A stretch of 64,000 nt of DNA from Rheinheimera sp. EpRS3 (lineage in GTDB: Bacteria > Pseudomonadota > Gammaproteobacteria > Enterobacterales > Alteromonadaceae), in the NCBI RefSeq assembly GCF_001513785.1, contig NZ_LNQS01000001.1, positions 496,001 to 560,000 on the forward strand, read 5' to 3'. Numbering within the stretch: the first letter of the stretch is position 1; each line of letters starts with the position of its first letter. Position numbers and translations under genes: made by a program. Shown one piece after another: positions 9,547 to 20,117 of the stretch. The notes under the pieces are model-generated. The model saw only the letters and a list, made by a program, of their open reading frames with translations. It was not told where the DNA came from and searched no databases.

Positions 9547-10842
9547 TTGTCTGACATTAGCGTGGTACCGGAACAAGCGATCCTTGTCCATGTAAACTTT
9601 TCGCAGCAGCATGTCAGTGAGGATCTAACCGAACTGAAATTGCTGGTTTCTTCAGCCGGTGTGCAAACTGTGCAGGTTGTTACTGCAAGCAGAAGTGCGC
9701 CTGATGCTAAATTTTTTGTTGGCTCCGGTAAGGCAGATGAAATAGCAGCACTGGTAGAAGAAACCGGTGCTGATGTGGTTATTTTTAACCATGCACTGAG
9801 CCCGGCACAAACACGTAATCTGGAACGTTTGTGTCTGACCAGGGTTATTGATCGCACCACGTTGATTCTGGATATCTTTGCCCAGCGCGCCCGCACCTTT
9901 GAAGGTAAATTGCAGGTAGAACTGGCACAGCTGCAGCATTTGGCCTCAAGGTTGGTACGCGGCTGGGACAGTCTTGACCGGCAAAAAGGTGGTATTGGCT
10001 TGCGCGGCCCCGGTGAAACTCAGCTGGAAACCGATCGGCGTTTACTGCGTGAGCGGGTAAAAGCATTACAAACCAGGCTGGCAAAGCTGACTAAGCAGCG
10101 TGAGCAGGGCCGCCGCGCCCGGCAACGTTCTGAAGTGCCGGTAGTGTCGGTAGTGGGTTATACCAACGCCGGTAAATCGACGTTATTTAACCGCATTACC
10201 AAAGCCGATGTGTACGCAGCTGATCAGCTGTTTGCCACACTGGATCCCACCTTACGTAAACTGAAACTAAAAGGTGTTGGCGAGATTATTCTGGCTGATA
10301 CCGTTGGTTTTATCAGGCATTTGCCGCACGACTTAGTCGCTGCTTTTAAATCGACATTGCAGGAAACCCGTGATGCCGACTTGCAGTTGCATGTGGTGGA
10401 TCTGTCAGATCCGCGTAAAGATGACAATATGCAGCAGGTTGACTTGGTATTGCAGGAAATTGATGCCGATCAGTTACCGCAACTGGTGGTGTACAACAAA
10501 ATTGACCTGTTGCAGCAATTGCCGCGTATTGAGTACAACGAATACAAACAACCGGTAGCGGTATATTTATCTGCCGTTAGCGGCGCAGGGGTAGACTTGC
10601 TGGCGCAGGCAGTAAGCCAGTTGTTGTCAGAACGTTATCTGGACATAACTTTGCTATTGCCACCGGAGCAAATGCAATGGCGTGCCAGGTTTCACCAGCA
10701 ACACAGTATTGAGCAAGAACAGTTTGACGCTGAGGGCAATTGTCATCTGCAACTGCGGTTAAGCGAGTCGGTGTGGAACCGCAGCGTGAAGCAGTCGCAC
10801 GGACAATTAGAAAACTATGTCGTCAGTCAGCCGGTTATTTGA
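9547..10842 (+). CDS. hflX: ribosome-rescue GTPase HflX
   Basis: GTPase that splits stalled or heat-damaged 70S ribosomes. An N-terminal HflX domain (EAILVH-like start, GSGKADE, FNHALSPAQTRNLERL, GIGLRGPGETQLETDRR) precedes a TrmE-Era-type G domain with GYTNAGKST (G1), DTVGF (G3) and NKID (G4). The protein has 431 residues. The start appears to be TTG at 9547: CAGGGGTT lies about 8 bases upstream, no in-frame ATG precedes the conserved region, and the resulting N terminus aligns with the family. A TTG start may keep expression low relative to hfq and hflK. Confidence 0.94.
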   Translation: MSDISVVPEQAILVHVNFSQQHVSEDLTELKLLVSSAGVQTVQVVTASRSAPDAKFFVGSGKADEIAALVEETGADVVIFNHALSPAQTRNLERLCLTRVIDRTTLILDIFAQRARTFEGKLQVELAQLQHLASRLVRGWDSLDRQKGGIGLRGPGETQLETDRRLLRERVKALQTRLAKLTKQREQGRRARQRSEVPVVSVVGYTNAGKSTLFNRITKADVYAADQLFATLDPTLRKLKLKGVGEIILADTVGFIRHLPHDLVAAFKSTLQETRDADLQLHVVDLSDPRKDDNMQQVDLVLQEIDADQLPQLVVYNKIDLLQQLPRIEYNEYKQPVAVYLSAVSGAGVDLLAQAVSQLLSERYLDITLLLPPEQMQWRARFHQQHSIEQEQFDAEGNCHLQLRLSESVWNRSVKQSHGQLENYVVSQPVI

Positions 10843-10882
10843 TACATTAACCCTTATTTTGCAACTTAGAATGGAGTAAACC

Positions 10883-12037
10883 ATGGCTTGGAATGAGCCG
10901 GGCAATAACGGCAAGAATAACGACCCCTGGAAACAGGGTGGTCGTGATCAGGGCCCGCCCGATTTAGATGAAGTGTTTCGTAACTTTGGCAAAAAGTTAG
11001 GAGGTATCTTCGGCGGTGGCAAGTCAACAGGTGGTAGTAGCGGCGGTGGCGCTTCAGCTGCGTTAGTACTAATACTGATTGTCGCAGCATTGGTGTGGGC
11101 CTTCAGTGGCTTTTATACCATTAAAGAATCTGAGCGTGGAGTTGTGCTGCGTTTCGGCCAGTACCACGATGAAGTCGGGCCAGGTATTCACTGGAAGCCA
11201 ACCTTTATTGACAACGTGCTGCCGGTTGATGTAACCAGCGTACGTTCTTTGCGCAGCGATGGTTTTATGCTTACGCAGGACCAGAATCTGGTACGGGTAA
11301 CGTTTGAAATTCAGTATCGTGTATTCAACGCTAGGCTATATAAATTTTCAGTGGTAGATGCTGACAGCAGTTTACATCAGGCAACCGATGCAGCACTGCG
11401 CTATGTTATCGGTCACTCTATTATGGATGACGTATTAACCCGTGGCCGTGAAGTTGTGCGCCAGAACACCCGGCAGGAACTGGAGGGTATTATTGAGCCT
11501 TATAAAATGGGTATAGCTCTGGTTGATGTTAACTTCCGTGATGCACGGCCACCGGAAGAAGTACGTGACGCCTTTGATGATGCGATTAAAGCACAGGAAG
11601 ATCAGGAGCGCTTTGTACAGGAAGCTCAGGCATATGCCCGTGAAATTGAACCACGTGCCCGTGGTCAGGTTAACCGTGTAATGCAGGAAGCTGATGCCTA
11701 CAAACAACAAATTGTGTTAAAAGCACAGGGTGAAGTAGCCCGGTTTGAAAAGCTATTACCGGAATATCTTGCCGCACCTAAAGTAACCCGTGATCGTATG
11801 TACATCGAAACGATGGAACAGGTATACAGCAATACATCTAAAGTGCTTGTTGATGTTAAAAATGGTAATAATATTATGTATTTACCTCTTGATAAGATGA
11901 TTAATCAGGGCTCAGGCAGTTCAACACCGTCAAATAGCCTGCCGTTAATTCCATCGCGTAGCAGCACCGACAGTAGTAGCAGTTCAAACCGCACTGACAG
12001 TTCGCGTAGTACAACAACACGCAGTGGCCGGGGGTAA
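10883..12037 (+). CDS. hflK: FtsH protease modulator HflK
   Basis: Membrane-anchored SPFH/prohibitin-family protein that, with HflC, forms a periplasmic cage around FtsH and modulates proteolysis. A Gly/Asn-rich cytoplasmic N terminus (about 1-55) precedes a single membrane segment (about 58-78) and the SPFH domain (ERGVVLRFGQY). A long helical region rich in Glu, Ala and Arg follows, then a Ser/Thr-rich C-terminal tail (about 350-384). The product has 384 residues. It has a good GGAG ribosome-binding site and is separated from hflC by three bases. Confidence 0.96.
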   Translation: MAWNEPGNNGKNNDPWKQGGRDQGPPDLDEVFRNFGKKLGGIFGGGKSTGGSSGGGASAALVLILIVAALVWAFSGFYTIKESERGVVLRFGQYHDEVGPGIHWKPTFIDNVLPVDVTSVRSLRSDGFMLTQDQNLVRVTFEIQYRVFNARLYKFSVVDADSSLHQATDAALRYVIGHSIMDDVLTRGREVVRQNTRQELEGIIEPYKMGIALVDVNFRDARPPEEVRDAFDDAIKAQEDQERFVQEAQAYAREIEPRARGQVNRVMQEADAYKQQIVLKAQGEVARFEKLLPEYLAAPKVTRDRMYIETMEQVYSNTSKVLVDVKNGNNIMYLPLDKMINQGSGSSTPSNSLPLIPSRSSTDSSSSSNRTDSSRSTTTRSGRG

Positions 12038-12040
12038 TAT

Positions 12041-12922
12041 ATGAAGAACTTTACTATAGCCATTATCGTTATTATTGCGTTTATCTTTGTATCTGCCTTA
12101 TTTGTAGTGCCAGAAGGTCAGCGCGCCATTGTGATCCAGTTTGGTAAAATTCAGCGTGATGCAGAGCAGAATGTGACTGTGTATGAACCTGGGTTGCATT
12201 TTAAGCTGCCATTTATTGAAACTGTGCGTAAGTTAGATGCACGGGTACAGACACTGGACGATGCACAGGATCGTTTTGTAACTGCAGAGAAAAAAGACTT
12301 ACTGGTAGACAGCTATGTAAAATGGCGTATTAACGATTTTGGTGCCTATTTTCTGGCAACCGGCGGTAATACGGCACAAGCAGAAGTGTTGTTAAAACAG
12401 TATATTAATAACGGATTACGCACAGAGTTTGGTACCCGTACCATTCAGGAAATTGTATCCGGCGAGCGTACCGAGCTGATGCAGGGCGCCTTGCAACAGG
12501 CTGGCGCTGCGTCAAAGGAGCTGGGTATTGAAGTTGTTGACGTCCGTGTGAAGCAGATTAACCTGCCGCAGGAAGTCAGTAGCTCGATTTTTGCCCGGAT
12601 GGAAGCCGAGCGTCATGCTGTGGCGCGTGAGCACCGCTCACGTGGTATGGAAGAAGCGGAGATCATTCGTGCCGATGTTGATGCCCGGGTTACCGTTATG
12701 GTGGCCGATGCAGAGCGTAACTCGCGTACTGTACGCGGTGAAGGTGATGCATTAGCAGCCAATGTATATGCCGAAGCCTATAACAAAAATGCTGAGTTCT
12801 TTTCCTTCGTGCGCAGTATGGAAGCCTATCGCAAAAGCTTTAGCAGTAAAGACGATATTTTGGTGGTACAGCCGGATAATGAATTCTTCAAATACATGAA
12901 ATCAGATCAAGTACAAAACTGA
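12041..12922 (+). CDS. hflC: FtsH protease modulator HflC
   Basis: Partner of HflK in the HflKC-FtsH membrane complex. An N-terminal membrane anchor (about residues 3-23) is followed by the SPFH domain (VPEGQRAIVIQFGK, PGLHFKLPFIETV) and a helical stalk containing RMEAERHAVAREHRS and the conserved EAYRKSF near the end. The 293 residues are close to E. coli HflC (334). It is the last gene of the superoperon: a terminator follows 14 bases after the stop codon. Confidence 0.96.
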   Translation: MKNFTIAIIVIIAFIFVSALFVVPEGQRAIVIQFGKIQRDAEQNVTVYEPGLHFKLPFIETVRKLDARVQTLDDAQDRFVTAEKKDLLVDSYVKWRINDFGAYFLATGGNTAQAEVLLKQYINNGLRTEFGTRTIQEIVSGERTELMQGALQQAGAASKELGIEVVDVRVKQINLPQEVSSSIFARMEAERHAVAREHRSRGMEEAEIIRADVDARVTVMVADAERNSRTVRGEGDALAANVYAEAYNKNAEFFSFVRSMEAYRKSFSSKDDILVVQPDNEFFKYMKSDQVQN

Positions 12923-12936
12923 TTGTAATGTTTAAG

Positions 12937-12962
12937 AAAAAGGCCCGTTCAGGGCCTTTTTT
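12937..12962 (+). terminator. Rho-independent terminator after hflC
   Basis: AAAAAGGCCC and GGGCCTTTTTT form a stem with a 5-base loop and a six-T run. The left-arm A run could let it act in both directions, but no minus-strand gene ends here. It closes the tsaE-hflC transcription unit. Confidence 0.9.
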
Positions 12963-12989
12963 GTCTCTGAGATGGTCATAGGGGGAGTT

Positions 12990-14159
12990 ATGTACCAACA
13001 GTTTTATCAGCGTTTTTTGCAGGCGAATCAGGGCAAGCAACACTTTGCCAGCCATTCGCATCACTACTGGCCAGATGTTACCCGTGATGCCATGCTGGAA
13101 TACTGGGACGACACCGCCAGATTGGTAGATGATAAATGGCGTTATATTTTTGGTGAAAAAGTGCCGCAAACCCAGCAGCTTATCGCTGATATATTACAGT
13201 TGCCTCAGGCTGAGCAAATTGTGTTCGCGCCTAATACCCACGAGCTGGTTATGCGTTTGCTCAGTTGCTTTGATTTACGCCAACCACTGAGGATTTTAAC
13301 AACCGACAGTGAGTTTCATAGCTTTTCGCGCCAGGTAAAGCGTCTGGTTGAATATGATAACGTGCAGCTGGATGTTATCCCAACCGAACCTTTTGCCAGC
13401 TTTGCCCAGCGTTTTACTGACGCTGCTGCAGCAAACAACTATCAACTAATTTTTTGCAGCCAGGTATTTTTCAATTCAGGTTTTGCTATTGCCGACTTAA
13501 CCGGCTTTGTGCAGCAAATGGCCGCCAGCAGCGATGCAATGATCGTGATCGACGGTTACCATGGCTTTATGGCCTTGCCAACGGATTTATCGGCAATTGC
13601 AGAACGTATTTTCTACTTGGCCGGCAGTTATAAATACGCCCAGGGCGGTGAGGGCTGCTGTTTTATGACAGTACCGCTGGGTAGCACTGCACGGCCATTA
13701 TATACCGGCTGGTTTGCCGAATTTGGTACTTTGGCAGGCGAAAAATCTGCCACGGTGCTGTACAGTGAAGACGGTTATCGGTTTGCCGGCTCAACGATGG
13801 ATTTCTCCGCTTTATATCGCCTTAATGCCGTGTTGCGGTTATTTAAACAGCAGGGCATCAGTGTCGGCCGTATCCATCATTATGTGCAGCAGTTACAGCA
13901 AGCGTTTTTAGCCAAAGTAGCAGAGTTAAAGCATACAAAGTTAAATATGCAGTCGCTGCTGCAACAGGATTTAGCACACCACGGCCACTTTTTAACCTTC
14001 CGCCTGGGTAGTGCGGCGCAAGTTGCCGAACTGGCAGCAGAGTTAAAACGAGCGGGTATCGAAACAGACTATCGCGCAGATCGGTTGCGGTTTGGTTTCG
14101 CCTTATACCATAACAGTGCGCAGTATGATTTAACTTGTCTAACCCGTGAACATTCTTAA
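12990..14159 (+). CDS. PLP-dependent aminotransferase class V / kynureninase-like enzyme
   Basis: A fold-type I PLP enzyme of 389 residues. The likely cofactor lysine is in GSYKYAQGGEGCCF (about residue 217), with the PLP-contacting Asp in VIDGYHGFMA about 30 residues earlier and the phosphate-binding region near SEFHSFSRQ. Overall it resembles kynureninase and class V aminotransferases, but the precise reaction cannot be read from the sequence. The ATG at 12990 directly follows GGGGGAG and is preferred over one 18 bases upstream. It is monocistronic, flanked by terminators on both sides, so its neighbours give no functional clue. Confidence 0.75.
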   Translation: MYQQFYQRFLQANQGKQHFASHSHHYWPDVTRDAMLEYWDDTARLVDDKWRYIFGEKVPQTQQLIADILQLPQAEQIVFAPNTHELVMRLLSCFDLRQPLRILTTDSEFHSFSRQVKRLVEYDNVQLDVIPTEPFASFAQRFTDAAAANNYQLIFCSQVFFNSGFAIADLTGFVQQMAASSDAMIVIDGYHGFMALPTDLSAIAERIFYLAGSYKYAQGGEGCCFMTVPLGSTARPLYTGWFAEFGTLAGEKSATVLYSEDGYRFAGSTMDFSALYRLNAVLRLFKQQGISVGRIHHYVQQLQQAFLAKVAELKHTKLNMQSLLQQDLAHHGHFLTFRLGSAAQVAELAAELKRAGIETDYRADRLRFGFALYHNSAQYDLTCLTREHS

Positions 14160-14183
14160 CTGACTGAATAAAAACCATTAATT

Positions 14184-14212
14184 AAGCCGCTGAGAAAAAA
14201 GCGGCTTTTTTT
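14184..14212 (+). terminator. Rho-independent terminator after the PLP-enzyme gene
   Basis: AAGCCGC and GCGGCTT enclose TGAGAAAAAA and are followed by T residues to 14212. It insulates purA from upstream transcription. Confidence 0.88.
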
Positions 14213-14227
14213 CCTCCAGACGGCTGA

Positions 14228-15580
<1,353 letters not shown>

Positions 15581-15608
15581 GGCATCTGTTTGTTAAGTTG
15601 TACCGTAT

Positions 15609-15640
15609 AAAAAACGCTGCCACCTGGCAGCGTTTTTGTT
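15609..15640 (+). terminator. Rho-independent terminator after purA
   Basis: AACGCTGCCA and TGGCAGCGTT form a 10-bp stem with a two-base loop (CC), followed by TTTTGTTT. It ends purA transcription 29 bases after the stop codon. Confidence 0.9.
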
Positions 15641-15675
15641 TATGCTGATAAAAAGCAAAACATGGAGTTACGGTT

Positions 15676-16995
15676 ATGCGCATTTTTATATTATTAGCAG
15701 CGTTAACAACACTTACCGCTTGTGGTGGCGGTGGTAATATAGACACCGACAGCACAGGACAAACCAGTATTTGCCAGCGCACTGATATTAACTCTCAGGT
15801 GTTCTGCGTTTTGCAGCAAGATTACTTGTGGTACCGTGACTTACCGGCCTCAGTAAACCCTGATAGCTACAGTTCTCCTGACGAATTAATACAGGCTGTC
15901 GCGGCGCCTCAGGATCGTTATAGCTTTATAATTACCCGCCAGGAATATGAAGATCGTTATATTAACGCCACTTTCTTCGGTTACGGTTTCTCCAGTATCA
16001 GAGCAGATAATGATACCGCGTTGCAAATTGCCTATGTGTATGATGATGGTTCTGCAGCACAAAACGGACTGCGCCGTGGCGATAAAATAATTGAAATTGA
16101 AGGTGTTAGTGTTGCGCAGTTGCTAAGCCAGCTTGATGCAGGCACGGCAACCAATGACGATATTTACGGCCCGAATGAAGATGGCGTAATGCGTAACTTT
16201 GTCTGGCGCAAGCCAGATGCCTCTGAGCTGGCCGCTGATTTTATTAAAACAGAAGTCACTACCAATACTGTGCTGCATCGCTCTGTGACGACACAAGGCA
16301 GCAAACGTATTGGTTATCTGGTATTTAATACTTTTATCGAATTATCAGAGTCTGAGCTGGAACAAGCCTTTGCCTATTTTGTTGCGCAAGGAGTTAATGA
16401 GCTGGTGTTGGATGTACGATACAACGGCGGTGGCCTGATCCGGGTGGCAAACCAGCTTAGTACACAAATTGCCCGAAACTTCGTCCAGAGCGAAGTGTTT
16501 GTAAAATATCAGTTTAATGACAAAAATACCGCCAAGAATAATTCTACATTGTTTGCGCTTGGCGCCGGGCGAAGTGTGCTGAACTTGCCGCGGGTATTTG
16601 TACTGACAACCGAAGGCAGTTGCTCGTCCAGTGAACTGGTGATTAATTCTCTGGCGCCTTTTGTTGATGTTGTGCAAATTGGCAGCGCAACTTGCGGCAA
16701 ACCTGTAGGGCAGCAACCAGAGATTATAGGCAATTATGTGTTGTTTGCGATTAACTTCCAGACGGTAAACGCATTGGATCAAGGTGAGTATTTTAATGGC
16801 CTGCAACCTAATTGTCCGGTTACTGACAACATTACCGGTGACTGGGGCATTGTTACTGACCCACTTTATGCAGAGGCCGTTAATTACATTGCCAGTGGCA
16901 GCTGCAGCGATGTAGCCGTAAGTAGCGCGACAGAGCGTGCTGAGGTAGTAAAACCACGGCTTGCAGCTCCGTGGATATTAAATAACGAGCAATAA
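15676..16995 (+). CDS. S41-family peptidase lipoprotein
   Basis: A secreted serine protease of the C-terminal processing (Tsp/CtpA, S41) family, 439 residues. The N terminus MRIFILLAALTTLTAC ends in a lipobox (LTAC), so the mature protein is a lipoprotein starting at Cys16, followed by a glycine-rich spacer. A PDZ-like segment (about 105-160) contains AAQNGLRRGDKIIEIEG. The protease domain has LDVRYNGGG (about 246-253), the Ser region TEGSCSSSE (about 312-320) and the probable general-base Lys in TCGKPVG (about 342), the S41 Ser-Lys arrangement. The substrate is unknown. A GGAG ribosome-binding site precedes the ATG. Confidence 0.85.
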   Translation: MRIFILLAALTTLTACGGGGNIDTDSTGQTSICQRTDINSQVFCVLQQDYLWYRDLPASVNPDSYSSPDELIQAVAAPQDRYSFIITRQEYEDRYINATFFGYGFSSIRADNDTALQIAYVYDDGSAAQNGLRRGDKIIEIEGVSVAQLLSQLDAGTATNDDIYGPNEDGVMRNFVWRKPDASELAADFIKTEVTTNTVLHRSVTTQGSKRIGYLVFNTFIELSESELEQAFAYFVAQGVNELVLDVRYNGGGLIRVANQLSTQIARNFVQSEVFVKYQFNDKNTAKNNSTLFALGAGRSVLNLPRVFVLTTEGSCSSSELVINSLAPFVDVVQIGSATCGKPVGQQPEIIGNYVLFAINFQTVNALDQGEYFNGLQPNCPVTDNITGDWGIVTDPLYAEAVNYIASGSCSDVAVSSATERAEVVKPRLAAPWILNNEQ

Positions 16996-17010
16996 AGGCG
17001 CAGAAGTTGC

Positions 17011-17037
17011 TTAAAAAAAGCCACTTCTGGCCGATAA
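17011..17037 (+). promoter_or_regulatory. sigma-28 (FliA) type flagellar promoter of motX
   Basis: GCCGATAA at 17030-17037 is an exact match to the sigma-28 -10 consensus. The T/A run TTAAAAAAA (17011-17019) supplies a TAAA-type -35 at 14-15 bases, against the consensus 15 between TAAA and GCCGATAA. The hexamer lies 31 bases upstream of the motX ATG. The site independently supports a flagellar role for the downstream gene. Confidence 0.75.
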
Positions 17038-17068
17038 AGCCTAAGATGACAATTTTCAGGCGCATATT

Positions 17069-17689
17069 ATGATTAAAACACTATGGCTGGTGCTGGCCGT
17101 TCTGATGCTGCAAACGCCGTTAACCCAGGCGCAGGAACTTGAAGCCGTACAGTTATATTCTCAGGATGAACTGTTGGCATTGATCCGCACCAATAGCCAT
17201 CTTAAGCGCGTGCGGGCCGATGAATGCCAACTGGTTCGTGATATAGAAGCCCGGGCGGATATTATGCAGTTGCCAGCGTATCAGTTTCTGTATGGCGATA
17301 TGCTGGCTTATGCGGTTTGCGTGCCACGCAATGTGGAGCGTGGCTGGGATCTGATGTTACAAGCTGCAGGGCAAGGCTTACCTGAGGGTTTAGAACAAGT
17401 AGGCCGTTATTATCATATTGGCCGCTTTGTGCAGCCCGATACCGATAAAGCAATCATTTATTTGCGTGAAGCCTCGGCACTGGGTAATTTAAAAGCGCAG
17501 TTACGTTTGGCGCAAATACTGACAGAAGGCCATGGCAGCCCGGTAGATTTTGAACAAAGTTACCGTTGGTTGCATAATGCGGTAACGGCAGATGCCGGTA
17601 CACATAAACAAATACAACAGTTGCTTGGCAAGCTGAGCCAAAAAATGCCCGCACGGGTAGTGGCCAATGCCAAACGGCCGGTAAAATGA
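17069..17689 (+). CDS. motX: sodium-type flagellar motor T-ring protein MotX
   Basis: Periplasmic protein that, with MotY, forms the T ring recruiting PomA/PomB stators to the sodium-driven polar flagellar motor. It has 206 residues with a signal peptide (about 1-21, ending TQAQ). Cys pairs lie in DECQLV and YAVCVP, and Sel1-like repeats (GLEQVGRYYHIG, NLKAQLRLAQILTEGHGS) occupy the C-terminal half. DIEAR and PAYQFLYGDMLA match remembered Vibrio MotX segments. Identification rests on these, on the purA-motX-rnr order shared with Vibrio, and on the sigma-28 promoter. A generic Sel1 protein is the alternative, but less likely. Confidence 0.87.
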   Translation: MIKTLWLVLAVLMLQTPLTQAQELEAVQLYSQDELLALIRTNSHLKRVRADECQLVRDIEARADIMQLPAYQFLYGDMLAYAVCVPRNVERGWDLMLQAAGQGLPEGLEQVGRYYHIGRFVQPDTDKAIIYLREASALGNLKAQLRLAQILTEGHGSPVDFEQSYRWLHNAVTADAGTHKQIQQLLGKLSQKMPARVVANAKRPVK

Positions 17690-17755
17690 AGTTCATACTC
17701 ATAACCCGGTTTAGCTGTTACACTTAACACAATTTAGGCAACAAAAGATAACTTA

Positions 17756-20098
17756 ATGACGGTAAATGATCCGCATCTTGCGCGTGAGCAGGAAAAATAC
17801 GACAACCCTATCCCCAGCCGTGAATTTATTCTCGAGCATATCGAAAAACGCCAGAGCCCCGCTTATTTTGAAGAATTAGTTGCAGAGCTGGGCTTAACCG
17901 ATGACGATGCTATTTTCGCGCTGAAAAAACGCCTGCGCGCCATGGAGCGTGATGGCCAGCTAATTTATACCAAAAATCGCCGCTATGGCCTGGTCGATAA
18001 TATGGACCTGGTTAAAGGCACGGTATTGGGCCACCGCGAAGGGTTCGGCTTTTTAAAGCTGGAACAAGGCGGGCCAGACTGGTTTATTCCCAATTTTGAA
18101 ATGCAGCGCTTGCTGCACGGCGACATTGTGCTGGCGACAGCGCAAAGCGTAAACAGTAAAGATAAAATTGAAGCCCGCGTAGTGCGGGTATTAGAGTCGC
18201 GCGCCGAGCCGATAGTGGGCCGCTATTATAAAGATTTCGCTTTAGGAGTGGTAGTGCCGGACGACCCGCGCATTACCCAGGATATTGTTATCCCCGACGG
18301 TGAGCAGGGCGCAGCCCGGCATGGTCAGGTGGTGTTGGTCGAGATAACCCAACGGCCGTCAAAACGTGTTAATGCGGTGGGTAAAGTAACTGAAGTACTG
18401 GGCGAGCATATGGCGCCCGGGATGGAAATTGAAATTGCTATTCGCAACCATCAAATTCCGCATGTGTTTTCTGATGCTGTACTAAAACAAGTGGCTAAAT
18501 ACGGCGAAGAAGTGCCGGAAGCAGCCAAGCAAGGCCGCGTCGATTTAACTAAATTAGGTTTGATCACCATTGATGGTGAAGATGCCCGTGACTTTGACGA
18601 TGCCGTTTACGCTGAAGCCAAAGAAAACGGTGGTTGGCGTTTGTGGGTCGCCATAGCCGATGTCAGTGCTTACGTACTGCCTTACACGGTGCTGGATAAC
18701 ACGGCAATAGAGCGCGGCAATTCGGTGTATTTCCCCGATCACGTAGTGCCGATGTTGCCGGAGGCATTATCTAACGGCCTGTGTTCACTTAACCCGCATA
18801 CTGACCGTTTATGTTTAGTCGCCGATATGCATATCAGCGCCAGCGGCAAACTCGATAGCTATCAGTTTTATGAAGCGGTAATGCACTCCAGTGCACGCTT
18901 AACCTATAACAAGGTGCATAAAATACTGCAGGGCGACCCTGAGCTGCGTCAGCAATATGCCGCCAACCTGACCAATATCGAAACGCTGAACAGCCTGTAT
19001 AAAAAGCTGGCCAAAGTGCGCGGCCAACGCGGCGCTATAGAGTTTGAAACGGTTGAAACCCGCTTTGTGTTTAACAGCCACCGTAAAATTGAGCAAATTG
19101 TTCCGGTGCACCGGGTTGAATCGCATAAGATCATCGAAGAGTGCATGATCATGGCCAACGTGGCCGCCGCACGCTTTATTGAAAAACACGAAGCCCATAC
19201 GCTGTTCCGTGTGCACGAACGGCCGGATGCCGACCGCTTTGATAACTTCCGTCGCTTCCTCGCAGAGCTTGGCATAGAAGCGAATTTATCGGCTGAACCG
19301 ACACCGCTTGAGCTAACGCAAACGCTGGAAAAAATCGGCGACCGGCCAGACCGCGAACTGATCGAAACCACCATGCTGCGTTCAATGAAGCAAGCGGTGT
19401 ATCAAGGCGATAACCAGGGCCACTTTGGTTTGGCGTTGGAGGCTTATGCCCACTTTACCTCGCCCATCCGGCGTTACCCGGATTTAGTGTTGCACCGCGG
19501 CATTAAAGCTTTACTGGCCAAACAAGGCCAGAAAGTCACTGGTGCCCGTGAATACACTGAAGCAGAAATTACGCCACTGGGCGAGCAGTGCTCAATGACT
19601 GAACGCCGTGCCGATGATGCCACGCGTGAAGTCGCCGACTGGTTAAAATGCGAATATATGCAGGATCATTTAGGCGCAGAGTTTGACGGCGTAGTATCTA
19701 CGGTAACCAGCTTTGGCTTGTTCGTGCGTTTAACCGAGTTGTATATCGAAGGCCTGGTGCATGTAACCTCGCTGCAAAACGACTACTACCACTTTGATGC
19801 TGAGCGCCATACCCTAAGCGGTGAACATGGCAAAGTAACCTATCGCATGGGCGATTTGCTAAAAGTGAAAGTGGCTGCGGTTAACCTGGAAGCACGCAAG
19901 ATTGATTTAGTCTTAGTCGGCGAGCCGACGCGTGTTGTCAGCAAAGAACAAATTAAAGCGTCAAAGCAAGGTGCAGCCAAAGGCGGCAAACGTGCTACCG
20001 GCAAGCCAACTGCTCCGGCAGCAAAAGGTGCAGAAGCTAAACCCAAAGGCGCGCGTAATATTACCGCACGCAAAAAGCCACGGCGTAAAGCTAAGTAA
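17756..20098 (+). CDS. rnr: ribonuclease R
   Basis: Processive 3'-5' exoribonuclease of the RNB (RNase II) family that degrades structured RNA and tmRNA-tagged transcripts. The 780 residues include an N-terminal winged helix (about 20-85), cold-shock domains, the catalytic RNB domain with DGEDARDFDDAVYAE (about 275-290, the four metal-binding Asp region) and a C-terminal S1 domain (about 640-725). A Lys/Ala-rich basic tail (about 730-780) is typical of RNase R and absent from RNase II. It lies 66 bases downstream of motX. No terminator is seen; a palindromic repeat begins 19 bases after the stop codon and may end the transcript. Confidence 0.97.
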   Translation: MTVNDPHLAREQEKYDNPIPSREFILEHIEKRQSPAYFEELVAELGLTDDDAIFALKKRLRAMERDGQLIYTKNRRYGLVDNMDLVKGTVLGHREGFGFLKLEQGGPDWFIPNFEMQRLLHGDIVLATAQSVNSKDKIEARVVRVLESRAEPIVGRYYKDFALGVVVPDDPRITQDIVIPDGEQGAARHGQVVLVEITQRPSKRVNAVGKVTEVLGEHMAPGMEIEIAIRNHQIPHVFSDAVLKQVAKYGEEVPEAAKQGRVDLTKLGLITIDGEDARDFDDAVYAEAKENGGWRLWVAIADVSAYVLPYTVLDNTAIERGNSVYFPDHVVPMLPEALSNGLCSLNPHTDRLCLVADMHISASGKLDSYQFYEAVMHSSARLTYNKVHKILQGDPELRQQYAANLTNIETLNSLYKKLAKVRGQRGAIEFETVETRFVFNSHRKIEQIVPVHRVESHKIIEECMIMANVAAARFIEKHEAHTLFRVHERPDADRFDNFRRFLAELGIEANLSAEPTPLELTQTLEKIGDRPDRELIETTMLRSMKQAVYQGDNQGHFGLALEAYAHFTSPIRRYPDLVLHRGIKALLAKQGQKVTGAREYTEAEITPLGEQCSMTERRADDATREVADWLKCEYMQDHLGAEFDGVVSTVTSFGLFVRLTELYIEGLVHVTSLQNDYYHFDAERHTLSGEHGKVTYRMGDLLKVKVAAVNLEARKIDLVLVGEPTRVVSKEQIKASKQGAAKGGKRATGKPTAPAAKGAEAKPKGARNITARKKPRRKAK

Positions 20099-20117
20099 AT
20101 AGCTTTGTCTAAATGAG

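Noticed and set aside
17069..17689. Generic Sel1-repeat protein instead of MotX
   Set aside because: The Cys-pair and PAYQFLYGDMLA segments, purA-rnr context and sigma-28 promoter together favour MotX.
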